Shown: positions 25,568-33,813 of the stretch, piece by piece
Position numbering within the stretch: position 1 is the first letter of the stretch
How the letters are laid out: each line of letters starts with the position of its first letter
Assembly (NCBI RefSeq): GCF_038446525.1
Contig: NZ_CP151792.1
Coordinates: 1,302,001-1,366,000, forward strand
From: Methanolobus sp. ZRKC5
GTDB lineage: Archaea > Halobacteriota > Methanosarcinia > Methanosarcinales > Methanosarcinaceae
DNA length: 64,000 bases
Direction of reading: 5' to 3'
Notes under the pieces: generated by a model
What the model was told of the DNA's origin: nothing
Database searches by the model: none
Seen by the model: only the letters and a program-made list of their open reading frames with translations
Program-made: the position numbers and the translations under genes

Positions 25568-27337
25568 GTGAAATTTAGAAAAGTGATATTAACTGGAATT
25601 ATTGTTATAATTTATACTTGTATGATAACTACATCGTTGGCTGCCATCCCGGATACGACAGGAGATTTTTACTCCCCTGACATAAGTTCACTGGATGTTT
25701 TAAATAATGGAAACAATCTCAATATAATCATAACATGTACAGAGGATATTGCAGATTATAGTTTTTATGGAGCTGTTTTCATTGACACAGACCAGAACAT
25801 TCTGACAGGGTACGCTGAAAATGGTGCTGATTATGTATATCAGTTCAGTTATATGAGCATAATCTACTCTGACCCCATGATAACCACGACACTTAATGAT
25901 GACATGGTAGACTCAGGCACACTTCAGGCACAGAGCAATACTATATACATCACACTGCCCTTCTGGATGCTTGGCAATGATGACGGAAATGCCGATGTTT
26001 TTGTTGCAGTCCATGACCAGATGGTAAAAGCTCTTGATTTTGACAGGGCACCTGATTATGGAGTAATTGACACCAGCACAGGTGGTGTCAAAATACAGCA
26101 AACTGCTTCAAGCAATGCACGCATCTTTGACAGAGTTGGAGACGGCGGTGCTGCAGATATAGAAAATATTGATGCAACCGTCGGAAATGGGATGTTGAAC
26201 CTTGTAATAACCTATGCCAATAATGTTGAGCCAAGCTCCTTTTCATATGGAGATGATATCACCGGCTGGGTGAACATTGATATTGACCAACAGCTTGCCA
26301 CAGGTTTCACAAATACGGAACAGGCACCACCGACATTTGGAGTGGATTACAGAATAGAGTACGCAGCAGGAAGCCTGACAGGTACAGACGCAGCCATCAA
26401 AATGATAAATACAGATTCTGAATTGGCGAAACTGGGATATTCAGATACAACGACGAGGTCTCTTGGAGTCCCCTATAATGATGGTACTTTCAAAGTATCA
26501 GGAAATACGGTTTACCTTGGAATACCACTTACGTTACTTGGTAATGATGACGGAAATATGTACATCACCGTTGATTCCTTCACATTACAGGATTCCCTTG
26601 GAGGAGACATTGACAGCTTACCTGACAACGGTAATGGAGCCATTGATACTTCGGACGGATCCATTAAAGCATTGCTCAGTTATGGAAATGACAGGATGAC
26701 ATTCACAGACTCTGAATCTGATTCCACAGGGTTCGGGCATGACGGAGATGAGATCGTTTCCATAGAAACAGGATTCGATGAAAATAACATGCTGATAACT
26801 GTCACTTATAGCAGTCTGAACCTAGATGATGGTGCGATCACAAACATTTTCTTTGACATGGATCAGGATAACACAGAAGACTATTCATTGATCTATAGTC
26901 TGCAAAATGGAAAGCTGTCTGCCAGTATGATTGGAACGTTTGCCGGAAAATTCGAAGTAAAGGAAGTAACCCACCTGATCACCATGCAAGGAAACAAAAT
27001 GTACCTGAGTATTCCATCAGTATTTCTGGGTAACGATGATGGGAATATGAACTTACATGCTGAAACAGCCCTCGTCAACTACGGAGCTAAGATTAGGAAT
27101 TTTGAAACCGGAATAGTACAATTGAATCCGGATGAGGATGCCCGTACACTTTATGACAGAGCCCCGGATACAGGTTCATACACCATTGGAAGAAGCAAGG
27201 ATTTCCAGGCTGCTGCAGAAAATGCAAATGTTCCACAGGCAGCACAGGAAGAAGAATCACCAGGATTTTCAGGACTCATAGCTTTTATTGCCCTGATAAC
27301 CTGTTTGTATATCGCAGTCGGGAAAAAGAAACTGTAA
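25568..27337 (+). CDS. Large surface protein with three repeats and PGF-type anchor
   Basis: The 589-residue protein starts at GTG with a signal peptide (residues 1-26, ending SLAA). It contains three similar domains of about 150-180 residues. Each has a strand with the pattern LxNDDGN preceded by a hydrophobic run: WMLGNDDGNADVFV (about 137), LTLLGNDDGNMYITV (about 322) and VFLGNDDGNMNLHA (about 480). Asp/Asn-rich loops (DTDQN, DIDQQ, DMDQDN) suggest calcium binding. The tail PGFSGLIAF, a helix and KKKL resemble a PGF-CTERM sorting signal processed by an archaeosortase. It probably belongs to the cell envelope; exact role unknown. Confidence 0.75.
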   Translation: MKFRKVILTGIIVIIYTCMITTSLAAIPDTTGDFYSPDISSLDVLNNGNNLNIIITCTEDIADYSFYGAVFIDTDQNILTGYAENGADYVYQFSYMSIIYSDPMITTTLNDDMVDSGTLQAQSNTIYITLPFWMLGNDDGNADVFVAVHDQMVKALDFDRAPDYGVIDTSTGGVKIQQTASSNARIFDRVGDGGAADIENIDATVGNGMLNLVITYANNVEPSSFSYGDDITGWVNIDIDQQLATGFTNTEQAPPTFGVDYRIEYAAGSLTGTDAAIKMINTDSELAKLGYSDTTTRSLGVPYNDGTFKVSGNTVYLGIPLTLLGNDDGNMYITVDSFTLQDSLGGDIDSLPDNGNGAIDTSDGSIKALLSYGNDRMTFTDSESDSTGFGHDGDEIVSIETGFDENNMLITVTYSSLNLDDGAITNIFFDMDQDNTEDYSLIYSLQNGKLSASMIGTFAGKFEVKEVTHLITMQGNKMYLSIPSVFLGNDDGNMNLHAETALVNYGAKIRNFETGIVQLNPDEDARTLYDRAPDTGSYTIGRSKDFQAAAENANVPQAAQEEESPGFSGLIAFIALITCLYIAVGKKKL

Positions 27338-27399
27338 TATTAATATAAAGCAGAAATGTAAGAAAAGTAGGAATTCAAAATTAGAAAAGGTGAATGTGT

Positions 27400-28119
27400 T
27401 CAGTCAATGACACATTCATCATCATTTGCTATTGCTACAAGTTCATTGACACATGCAACTGCCATTGGAGTTCCGCCACGTGTTCCAACACATGTGATGG
27501 AAGGTACCGCTGCACCTCTGACAACTTCTTTTGACTCTGCTGCATTGACGAATCCTACAGGAGTACCAACAACAATTGCCGGTTTGATGCCATGCTCGAT
27601 CATCCTGCAAACTGCAAAAGCAGCTGATGGTGCATTACCAATAGCCACAATTGAACCTTCCAGTATGTCTTTGCATTTCAGGAAACCTGCTGCGGTTCTT
27701 GTAATTCCATGCTTGCGTGCAAGTTCTGCATCCTCATCCTTGTCGAGTACACATATAATCTCACAGTTATGACCTCTCTTGGTGATACCTGCCTTGACCA
27801 TATTGATATCAACAAGAATAGGAGCACCTTTTTTTATAGCTTCCACGCCTGCTTTGATAGGATCATTTACAAAACGCATGAGGTCTGCAACCGCAGGGTC
27901 ACCTGTTGAGGTAACACATCTCTGTCTTACCTTATCCTCAATGGTATCATCGCCAACGAGTTTTTTAGCAATATTACGACTGGTCATGTAAATTGCCTTT
28001 GCCTCATCGGTTTGTGACCCAAGGTCGGTACAGATACCAACAAGCTCAGGATCGATCTCGGTGGTCATCTCCACAAGTTCTTCGATACTTGTGTCTGTCT
28101 TTTTGGATTCAGTAGTCAT
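27400..28119 (-). CDS. cbiC: Cobalt-precorrin-8 methylmutase CbiC
   Basis: The 239-residue protein moves the C-11 methyl group to C-12 in anaerobic corrin-ring synthesis. Family landmarks are TGDPAVADLMRF, PILVDINMVKAGI with the catalytic His in KRGHNCEIICVL (about residue 117), and the C-terminal GTPVGFVNAAESK and TRGGTPMAVACVNEL. It is the last gene of the minus-strand cobamide operon and overlaps the end of cbiH by 11 bases. Confidence 0.95.
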   Translation of the reverse strand: MTTESKKTDTSIEELVEMTTEIDPELVGICTDLGSQTDEAKAIYMTSRNIAKKLVGDDTIEDKVRQRCVTSTGDPAVADLMRFVNDPIKAGVEAIKKGAPILVDINMVKAGITKRGHNCEIICVLDKDEDAELARKHGITRTAAGFLKCKDILEGSIVAIGNAPSAAFAVCRMIEHGIKPAIVVGTPVGFVNAAESKEVVRGAAVPSITCVGTRGGTPMAVACVNELVAIANDDECVID

Positions 28120-28906
28120 ATTTCCTATGATACCCCCTTGGTGTAATTATCCTCTTGCCATATTCGGACTCCCATATGCGGGAATCATTGGTAGTGATAA
28201 GAATGGTAGTGCTCATGTCCACCCAGTCATTGTGCTCCATGACCTCGCCAAGGGTGGTGACTATGTAGTCCTGATCCTTGTCCCTCAGGGCATTCTTCAC
28301 AAGACCAACAGGGACTGAATCATCCTTGTGACGCCTGATAATCTCGATAGCCTTTGAGAAATTGGATTTGCGCTGACGGCTCTTGGGGTTGTACAGTGAC
28401 ATAACAAAGTCTGCAGATGCTGCTGCATCAAGTCTTTTCTCAATTACTCCCCATGGAGTCAGAAGATCACTGAGACTTACGGTACACATGTCATTAACGA
28501 TAGGTGCACCAAGCACACTTGCTGCTGCCGTAATAGCTGTGACACCTGGGAGTACCTCTATCTCAACATTCAGACCTGCATGTTCTGCCACTTCAAGGAC
28601 AAGACCTGCCATGCCGTAAATGTTTGCATCTCCACCGCTTATCATGGAAACAACGTTCTCCTGTGCAAGTTCCACTGCCTTGCGTGAACGGTCAACTTCC
28701 TTACCCATGGCACTGCGAACGATCTCCTGTTTGTCCAGCAGACTTGCCATCTGGTCGAGATAGGTACCGTTTCCGACGATGTAATCTGAAGTAAGGATAA
28801 CATCTCTTGCCTTAACGGTTAGCTGTTCGACTGAACCCGGACCTATACCAATAATGTAAAGCTTTCCTTTTGCTTCACTCTGCGATTGCGATTGTGACCC
28901 TACCAT
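28109..28906 (-). CDS. cbiH: Cobalt-precorrin-3B C17-methyltransferase CbiH
   Basis: The 265-residue SAM-dependent tetrapyrrole methyltransferase contracts the ring while methylating C-17. It has the class III motif LYIIGIGPGS (about residue 16), VSMISGGDANIYGMAG (about 85) and VLPGVTAITAAASVLGAP (about 120). The first 14 residues (GSQSQSQSEAKG) are low complexity, and the gene overlaps its upstream neighbour by 32 bases, so a later start is possible. It is in the cobamide operon. Confidence 0.94.
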   Translation of the reverse strand: MVGSQSQSQSEAKGKLYIIGIGPGSVEQLTVKARDVILTSDYIVGNGTYLDQMASLLDKQEIVRSAMGKEVDRSRKAVELAQENVVSMISGGDANIYGMAGLVLEVAEHAGLNVEIEVLPGVTAITAAASVLGAPIVNDMCTVSLSDLLTPWGVIEKRLDAAASADFVMSLYNPKSRQRKSNFSKAIEIIRRHKDDSVPVGLVKNALRDKDQDYIVTTLGEVMEHNDWVDMSTTILITTNDSRIWESEYGKRIITPRGYHRKYDY

Positions 28907-29228
28907 ATACTTTCTTCCTTAGTATCAATTCTTTTTTATCCGACAACGCCAGTGCAGCAGGCTCTGCCACACCTCTAAGCCCGAAGCGTTTTGCCTGCGA
29001 AGCTGACGGCGCATCATAAGTATTCAATTCATCGTGATCAATGAAAGTAATTCCAATTCCAAGAATTTCTGCTGCCTCATGGAGACCCGCTTCGTTCTCT
29101 TTTAATTTAGCAGATGCCAGAGCATGCACGTCATCGATACTTCTACCTGCTTCAGCAAGTGCATTATTGATAGCATCGATTGCTTCCTGGCTGTTGATGC
29201 CCCTTCGGGCTCCGATACCTATGATCAT
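28875..29228 (-). CDS. CbiG C-terminal (CobE-like) domain as a separate protein
   Basis: The 117-residue protein is the C-terminal domain of cobalt-precorrin-5A hydrolase (CbiG), equal to CobE of the aerobic pathway. Signature parts are [11 protein letters not shown] at the start, ALASAKLKENEAGL (about 40), the TFIDHDELNTYDAPSASQAK strand and GLRGVAEPAAL. Many organisms have this fused to the N-terminal CbiG domain; here it starts with an ATG that overlaps the stop of the N-terminal part by four bases (ATGA), so the two are made together as separate chains. Confidence 0.88.
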   Translation of the reverse strand: MIIGIGARRGINSQEAIDAINNALAEAGRSIDDVHALASAKLKENEAGLHEAAEILGIGITFIDHDELNTYDAPSASQAKRFGLRGVAEPAALALSDKKELILRKKVYGRVTIAIAE

Positions 29229-29764
29229 GCGTTTTCTGCCTTTTCTTTTTTCAGGACCGAAACATCGTCCCCGACAATGACTATTTTAGGACCCTTTATT
29301 TCAAGGACCTCAACATCCTCATCAAGCAAAGCACAGTTCACCTGCACAGTGGAAGGTTTGTTGACAATGTCACAACCAAGGGATTTGGCAATGCCCTCAA
29401 CAGAATTTCTATGATGGACTTCCGTGGCTGTTGTGACAACCGGAACAGGACCAATTTCAGCTATCTTCCTGACGATCTCATTGCCTCCATGATGACCACC
29501 AAGCAGGGGAATTGCGAAATTCATATTCGAATCCACTACAATAACTGCAGGATCTTTCCATTTATCTTCAATAAGTGGCGCAATCTCACGCACAACAATG
29601 CCCGTGGCGAATACTGCCACGATGGCATCATACTGCTCGAAGGCCTTTTTGAAGACGCTTTTATCGTACATCAGGACATCAGCGTTCAGATGTCCTGCCA
29701 GACGCTCTGCAACCTCAAGATTTCTCTCAAAGGTTATGATAGCGGTTCTTGTGCCACTCCGTAT
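29225..29764 (-). CDS. cbiG: CbiG N-terminal/central part, non-canonical start
   Basis: This is the lactone-opening part of cobalt-precorrin-5A hydrolase. Core motifs are [38 protein letters not shown] and [10 protein letters not shown]. The first in-frame ATG (29671) would remove the first beta strand TAIITFERN and its following helix, which the family needs. Homology runs up to about 29764 where the frame offers no ATG, GTG or TTG; an ATA lies eight bases after a strong GGGAGG site (29773-29778), so I place the start there. The upstream end overlaps cbiF by 31 bases. Confidence 0.8.
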   Translation of the reverse strand: MRSGTRTAIITFERNLEVAERLAGHLNADVLMYDKSVFKKAFEQYDAIVAVFATGIVVREIAPLIEDKWKDPAVIVVDSNMNFAIPLLGGHHGGNEIVRKIAEIGPVPVVTTATEVHHRNSVEGIAKSLGCDIVNKPSTVQVNCALLDEDVEVLEIKGPKIVIVGDDVSVLKKEKAENA

Positions 29765-30477
29765 AAGTAAGACCTCCCGTAATTTCCATAGTCCACAGGA
29801 TCAACAACTCCACCAATAAGGATCATCGCAGAGCGTATAATGCCTGCTTCCTTGACCTTTCCGGCGATATCTGCCACAGTGCCTTTTATGATCTTCTGGT
29901 CTGGCCATGATGCATGGAAAACCACTGCAACCGGGGTGTCAGGTGCATATTCCACCTTTTCCATGATCTGCTCGATCTTCTGGGTTCCCAGGAAAACAGC
30001 CATGGTTGCGTTGTGCCTTGAGAGTTCCTTTATCTGATCCTTTTCAAGGGTCTTGCCAGCAGGGCGTGTAATAATAAGGGTTTCTGAAACTTCATTTAAG
30101 GTAAGTTGTGTCTGCAATGCAGCTGCAGTTGCAAATACTGAAGAAACACCAGGTATGATCTCAACCACTACATCGAATTTCTTAAGTTCCTCGATCTGCT
30201 CAACGATGGAACCATAGAGTGAAGGATCACCGCTGTGTAGCCTTACAACTTTCTTGCCTGCTTCAAGATTATCAACAATAAGCTTGTTAGTTTCATCAAG
30301 GGTAAGTCCGTAACTGTCGATCTTTTCCCCTTTTGAGTAATTGAGCACTTCAGGGTTCACAAGGGAACCTGCATATATTACAAGGTCCGCTCCTTCAAGA
30401 AGCTCTTTGCCCATTACGGTTATATATTTCGCATTTCCCGGGCCTGACCCTACAAAATAGACTTTCTTGTTTGTCAT
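29734..30477 (-). CDS. cbiF: Cobalt-precorrin-4 C11-methyltransferase CbiF
   Basis: The 247-residue protein has the tetrapyrrole methylase motifs [18 protein letters not shown] (residue 5), [15 protein letters not shown] (about 31), [13 protein letters not shown] (about 79) and [16 protein letters not shown] (about 106). It methylates C-11 of cobalt-precorrin-4. It lies in the middle of the operon; its 3' end contains the ribosome site for cbiG. Confidence 0.96.
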   Translation of the reverse strand: MTNKKVYFVGSGPGNAKYITVMGKELLEGADLVIYAGSLVNPEVLNYSKGEKIDSYGLTLDETNKLIVDNLEAGKKVVRLHSGDPSLYGSIVEQIEELKKFDVVVEIIPGVSSVFATAAALQTQLTLNEVSETLIITRPAGKTLEKDQIKELSRHNATMAVFLGTQKIEQIMEKVEYAPDTPVAVVFHASWPDQKIIKGTVADIAGKVKEAGIIRSAMILIGGVVDPVDYGNYGRSYLYGVAQEPLS

Positions 30478-30494
30478 CTGGATTCTCCTTGTGA

Positions 30495-31106
30495 CTATTC
30501 TTTCTCTGCGAAGATTATACTGAAATAGTTGCCCTTTTCAGGAATCTTCTCTCTTTCTGTAATAATGACTTCCTTATCACTGAAAAGGCGTTCACAGAAA
30601 GTGAATTTGTTAAAACCTTCCTTTTCAAATGTATCGATTATTTCAAGCGGCTTACTTGCCTTCAACCTGATCTTGTATTTACTGTCTGAACCATCACTGA
30701 CCTCAAAGGATGAATCCACTTCTGCACCTGTCTGCGCAGCAAAGGAAGTGATCGAGCTGATACCTGGAATAGTTGCTGTTTCCACATCAGGATAGAATTT
30801 TTTCATAACACGTTTTAAGTGAGTGAATGTTGAGAAAAAGTTAGGATCACCGATGAGACCAAAAACAACAAGATTGTCCTTTGATTCTTCAGCAAGCATG
30901 TCAGCATTCTTTTTCCAGATGGCATTTAGCACATCATAATCTGTCAACATGGGGAATTCAAGAATCTCTGATTCTGCATAAGGAGCTACCAGATTCGCAG
31001 CCATGGGACCGGGAACGTATACCTTATATGCATTTTTCAGGCTTTCAACAGCTTTCAATGTAAGAAGCTCCGGATCTCCCGGACCAAGTCCAACTCCAAT
31101 AAGCAT
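30495..31106 (-). CDS. cbiL: Cobalt-precorrin-2 C20-methyltransferase CbiL
   Basis: The 203-residue protein has class III motifs [19 protein letters not shown] (residue 2), [15 protein letters not shown] (about 81) and [16 protein letters not shown] (about 115). It adds the C-20 methyl group, an early step. The start has a reasonable site in the 25-base spacer from cbiT. It is second in the operon. Confidence 0.95.
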   Translation of the reverse strand: MLIGVGLGPGDPELLTLKAVESLKNAYKVYVPGPMAANLVAPYAESEILEFPMLTDYDVLNAIWKKNADMLAEESKDNLVVFGLIGDPNFFSTFTHLKRVMKKFYPDVETATIPGISSITSFAAQTGAEVDSSFEVSDGSDSKYKIRLKASKPLEIIDTFEKEGFNKFTFCERLFSDKEVIITEREKIPEKGNYFSIIFAEKE

Positions 31107-31131
31107 TTTTTATCACCATCAAGATTTAAGA

Positions 31132-31686
31132 TTAATTCTTACCTGATCTGCCGACAACAACATATACCGGGTTTTCAGGTTTGAACATGGTTTCACCGGT
31201 AATCGGTGCACCACGCGAAACAATTAAATGCAGTACCTCATCGAATAAGTCAAGTTCTTTCATCTTATTTATTACGTTTACGACCGTTTCGATCCTGACT
31301 GCGTTCACCACAATACTCTTTGCCTTCTTTTCAGCAAGCACTTCAAGCACACGGGAAATGTTTTTTGTGCCACCTATAAATGCACAATCAATTGACCCAA
31401 CATCCTGCTTTTCCAGGATCTCAGATGATTCACCGGAAAACACATGTGCATTGGTAATCTTAAATGCTTCGAAATTTTTCTTCGTTACATCAATTGCCTG
31501 TTCCCTTGCATCAATAGCACATATGCTAATATCGCGTACCATTTTTGAAGCTTCTATAGACACGGCTCCCGTACCACAACCAATGTCGAAAAATCTGCAA
31601 TTATCCGTTAAATCAAGTTTTGATAGGGCAACTGCAATAATCTCCGGTTTTGTTGGACCGCCACTTACGTGCATAAGTTCTGTCAT
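31132..31686 (-). CDS. cbiT: Cobalt-precorrin-6B C15-methyltransferase (decarboxylating) CbiT
   Basis: The 184-residue class I methyltransferase has the SAM-binding loop FFDIGCGTGAVSIEAS (about residue 33) and GGPTKPEI at the N-terminus, both typical of CbiT. It methylates C-15 and decarboxylates the C-12 acetate. It is the first gene of the minus-strand cobamide operon, divergent from cbiP with a 113-base shared promoter region. I see no cobalamin riboswitch there. Confidence 0.95.
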   Translation of the reverse strand: MTELMHVSGGPTKPEIIAVALSKLDLTDNCRFFDIGCGTGAVSIEASKMVRDISICAIDAREQAIDVTKKNFEAFKITNAHVFSGESSEILEKQDVGSIDCAFIGGTKNISRVLEVLAEKKAKSIVVNAVRIETVVNVINKMKELDLFDEVLHLIVSRGAPITGETMFKPENPVYVVVGRSGKN

Positions 31687-31799
31687 GTTCCACCTTAACT
31701 AAGATAAACTGGAGTTAAGTAGATATAAGTTGTCCTTCATAAAACTGTTGCATTATTACGAAATAGTATAGCAATTCAAAAATATTTAGGGCGGTTGCA

Positions 31800-33284
31800 A
31801 TGGAAAACAAGAAAAAAGCTAAGAAACTACTGGTATTGGGTACTGCATCAGATGTAGGCAAGAGCATAATGGTCACTGGCCTTTGCAAGATCCTTTCCAG
31901 AAAATATAAGGTTGCACCATTTAAGGCCCAGAACATGAGTCTCAACTCATGGATCACAAAAGACGGAAAAGAGATTGGAATTGCTCAGGCAATACAGGCC
32001 AAAGCTGCCGGAGTTGAGCCCACTGCTGACATGAATCCAGTTCTTCTCAAACCCAAAGGAGATAGAACATCACAGGTTATCGTACTTGGTGAACCCTATG
32101 CCGATAAGACCGCTGGCAATTATTACGATTCCATAGAGGAAATGCATGGCGTGCTCAGGGGAGCCCTTGAAAGACTTGAGTCTGAATATGATCTGATAGT
32201 CATGGAAGGAGCAGGTGGAGCTGCCGAGATCAACCTGTATGACAGGGATATCGTCAATATTGGAACCGCACGTATAACACAAGCACCCATCATACTTGTG
32301 GGAGATATCGAATCAGGCGGTGTTTTTGCAAGTCTCTACGGAACTAAAGAGCTTCTTCCTGAAGACGTCAGCAAGAACCTCAAAGGTTTCGTCATCAATA
32401 AGTTCAGAGGCGATCCTGCAATACTTGAACCCGGATTAAAGCAGTTGGAAGACCTGACAGGTGTACCCGTTCTTGGAGTTCTTCCATATTACAAGCTCAA
32501 TATACCTTCTGAGGATTCAATGGCGATCAGGAAGAAAAAGGGAAGGGAAGAAAATGAAGATATCAACGATATTGACATTGCTGTAGTGCGCCTTCCAAGG
32601 ATCTCCAATTTTACTGATTTCGAACCGCTAGAGAGGATTGCAAACGTCAGGTATGTTGATCTTGATGAAAATCTGGGAACACCCGATTGCGTGATAATCC
32701 CCGGTACGAAAAATACTGTCAGTGACTTGCAAGACCTTCAGAAAAGCGGTATGGACATCCAGATACGCAACCTCAAAGGAAAAGCAGCCATCTTTGGAAT
32801 TTGTGGCGGTTATCAGATGCTTGGTAAAGTTATCCACGATTCCGGCATAGAGAACGGAGTTGAAGCAGACTATGAAGGACTTGGTTTGCTTGATATCGAA
32901 ACATCATTCGGTGAATACAAGAAAAAGACCATTCAGGTCCAAAAAGAAATAGTAGCCGATGGCCCAATTTTCAAAAACATCAAAGGTGACGAGATATGTG
33001 GCTACGAGATACACATGGGCATAACCAAAACACCAAGAACTGTTTTTGGTGATGACGGTAGTACTGACGAGAGCGGCACTGTGGTGGGTACATACCTTCA
33101 TGGACTTTTCGAAAACGAGAACATACGCCATGCACTCATGATATATCTTGCCGAAAAGAAAGGCGTAGAGTACCATCCTGAAAAAGTCACAACTGAAGAT
33201 GAGGCATATGAAGAACTTGCAGAGATAATTGAGAGCTGCCTTGACATGAATAAGATATACAAACTCATCGAAAACCAGGAATAA
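31800..33284 (+). CDS. cbiP: Cobyric acid synthase CbiP
   Basis: The 494-residue amidotransferase has an N-terminal dethiobiotin-synthase-like ATP domain (LVLGTASDVGKSIMVTGL, about residue 10, then KAQNMSLNSWIT) and a C-terminal glutaminase with the nucleophile Cys in FGICGGYQML (about 339) and His in GTYLHGLFE (about 441). It amidates four side chains of adenosyl-cobyrinate diamide. It is transcribed away from the cbi operon, so both sides of corrin synthesis share one control region. Cobamides are needed by the methyltransferases encoded at 48-53 kb. Confidence 0.96.
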   Translation: MENKKKAKKLLVLGTASDVGKSIMVTGLCKILSRKYKVAPFKAQNMSLNSWITKDGKEIGIAQAIQAKAAGVEPTADMNPVLLKPKGDRTSQVIVLGEPYADKTAGNYYDSIEEMHGVLRGALERLESEYDLIVMEGAGGAAEINLYDRDIVNIGTARITQAPIILVGDIESGGVFASLYGTKELLPEDVSKNLKGFVINKFRGDPAILEPGLKQLEDLTGVPVLGVLPYYKLNIPSEDSMAIRKKKGREENEDINDIDIAVVRLPRISNFTDFEPLERIANVRYVDLDENLGTPDCVIIPGTKNTVSDLQDLQKSGMDIQIRNLKGKAAIFGICGGYQMLGKVIHDSGIENGVEADYEGLGLLDIETSFGEYKKKTIQVQKEIVADGPIFKNIKGDEICGYEIHMGITKTPRTVFGDDGSTDESGTVVGTYLHGLFENENIRHALMIYLAEKKGVEYHPEKVTTEDEAYEELAEIIESCLDMNKIYKLIENQE

Positions 33285-33408
33285 ATACCCCTATTTTTTA
33301 AATCAGCAGCATCTGACTGTTGTTTTCTTTTTTTGCACCGAACTTTCAATTTCAAACATGTAGCCTTGGCCATCTTTTTTGAATCCACCCTGAAAGGCCT
33401 TTTGTTAC

Positions 33409-33450
33409 TTATTTACAAGCAATGTTTGCACACAGAGACATTGTAAATAA
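33409..33450. promoter_or_regulatory. Inverted repeat upstream of the feo operon
   Basis: Perfect ten-base arms TTATTTACAA (33409-33418) and TTGTAAATAA (33441-33450) are separated by 22 bases. The site lies about 90 bases before feoA, upstream of the likely TATA element (ATATATACAT, near 33479). It could be an operator for an iron-dependent repressor of the DtxR type or simply part of the cbiP 3' region; the sequence does not decide. Confidence 0.4.
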
Positions 33451-33541
33451 CACTACTTATGTAAGCCAATGGAAAATAATATATACATAGTTACACATTG
33501 TAGGCCCACCTATAAAAAATAAGAGAACAAAAGGTTACAAA

Positions 33542-33778
33542 ATGAACGAAAAAACACTGGATTTCATCGAACCTGAAACATCCGTGAAGGTTCTGAAAGT
33601 AGCAGGGCAAAAGTCCTCAAGAAAAAGAATTCTTGACATGGGGCTCACTCCCGGAACAAGGGTGGACGTTATTCGCAGGGCACCCCTGGGTGACCCGGTG
33701 GAGTTCAAGCTTAAAGGCTACAATCTCTCTCTCAGAAAAAGAGAGGCTGGAACCATCATGGTCGAAATACTTGAGTAA
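33542..33778 (+). CDS. feoA: Ferrous iron transport protein FeoA
   Basis: The 78-residue SH3-like protein contains RKRILDMGLTPGTRVDVIRRAPLGDPVEFKLKGYNLSLRKREA, the complete core of the family (first 20 residues of this core at about 30-49). FeoA supports FeoB in Fe(II) uptake at the cytoplasmic face. It is the first gene of a four-gene operon. Confidence 0.95.
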   Translation: MNEKTLDFIEPETSVKVLKVAGQKSSRKRILDMGLTPGTRVDVIRRAPLGDPVEFKLKGYNLSLRKREAGTIMVEILE

Positions 33779-33813
33779 TTGGAAAATCTGATCCAAACCA
33801 GAGTGGTGACAGA

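Noticed and set aside
31687-31799. Cobalamin riboswitch between cbiT and cbiP
   Set aside because: The gap is only 113 bases and no B12-box-like element or stable fold was visible; such riboswitches are not usual in methanogens.
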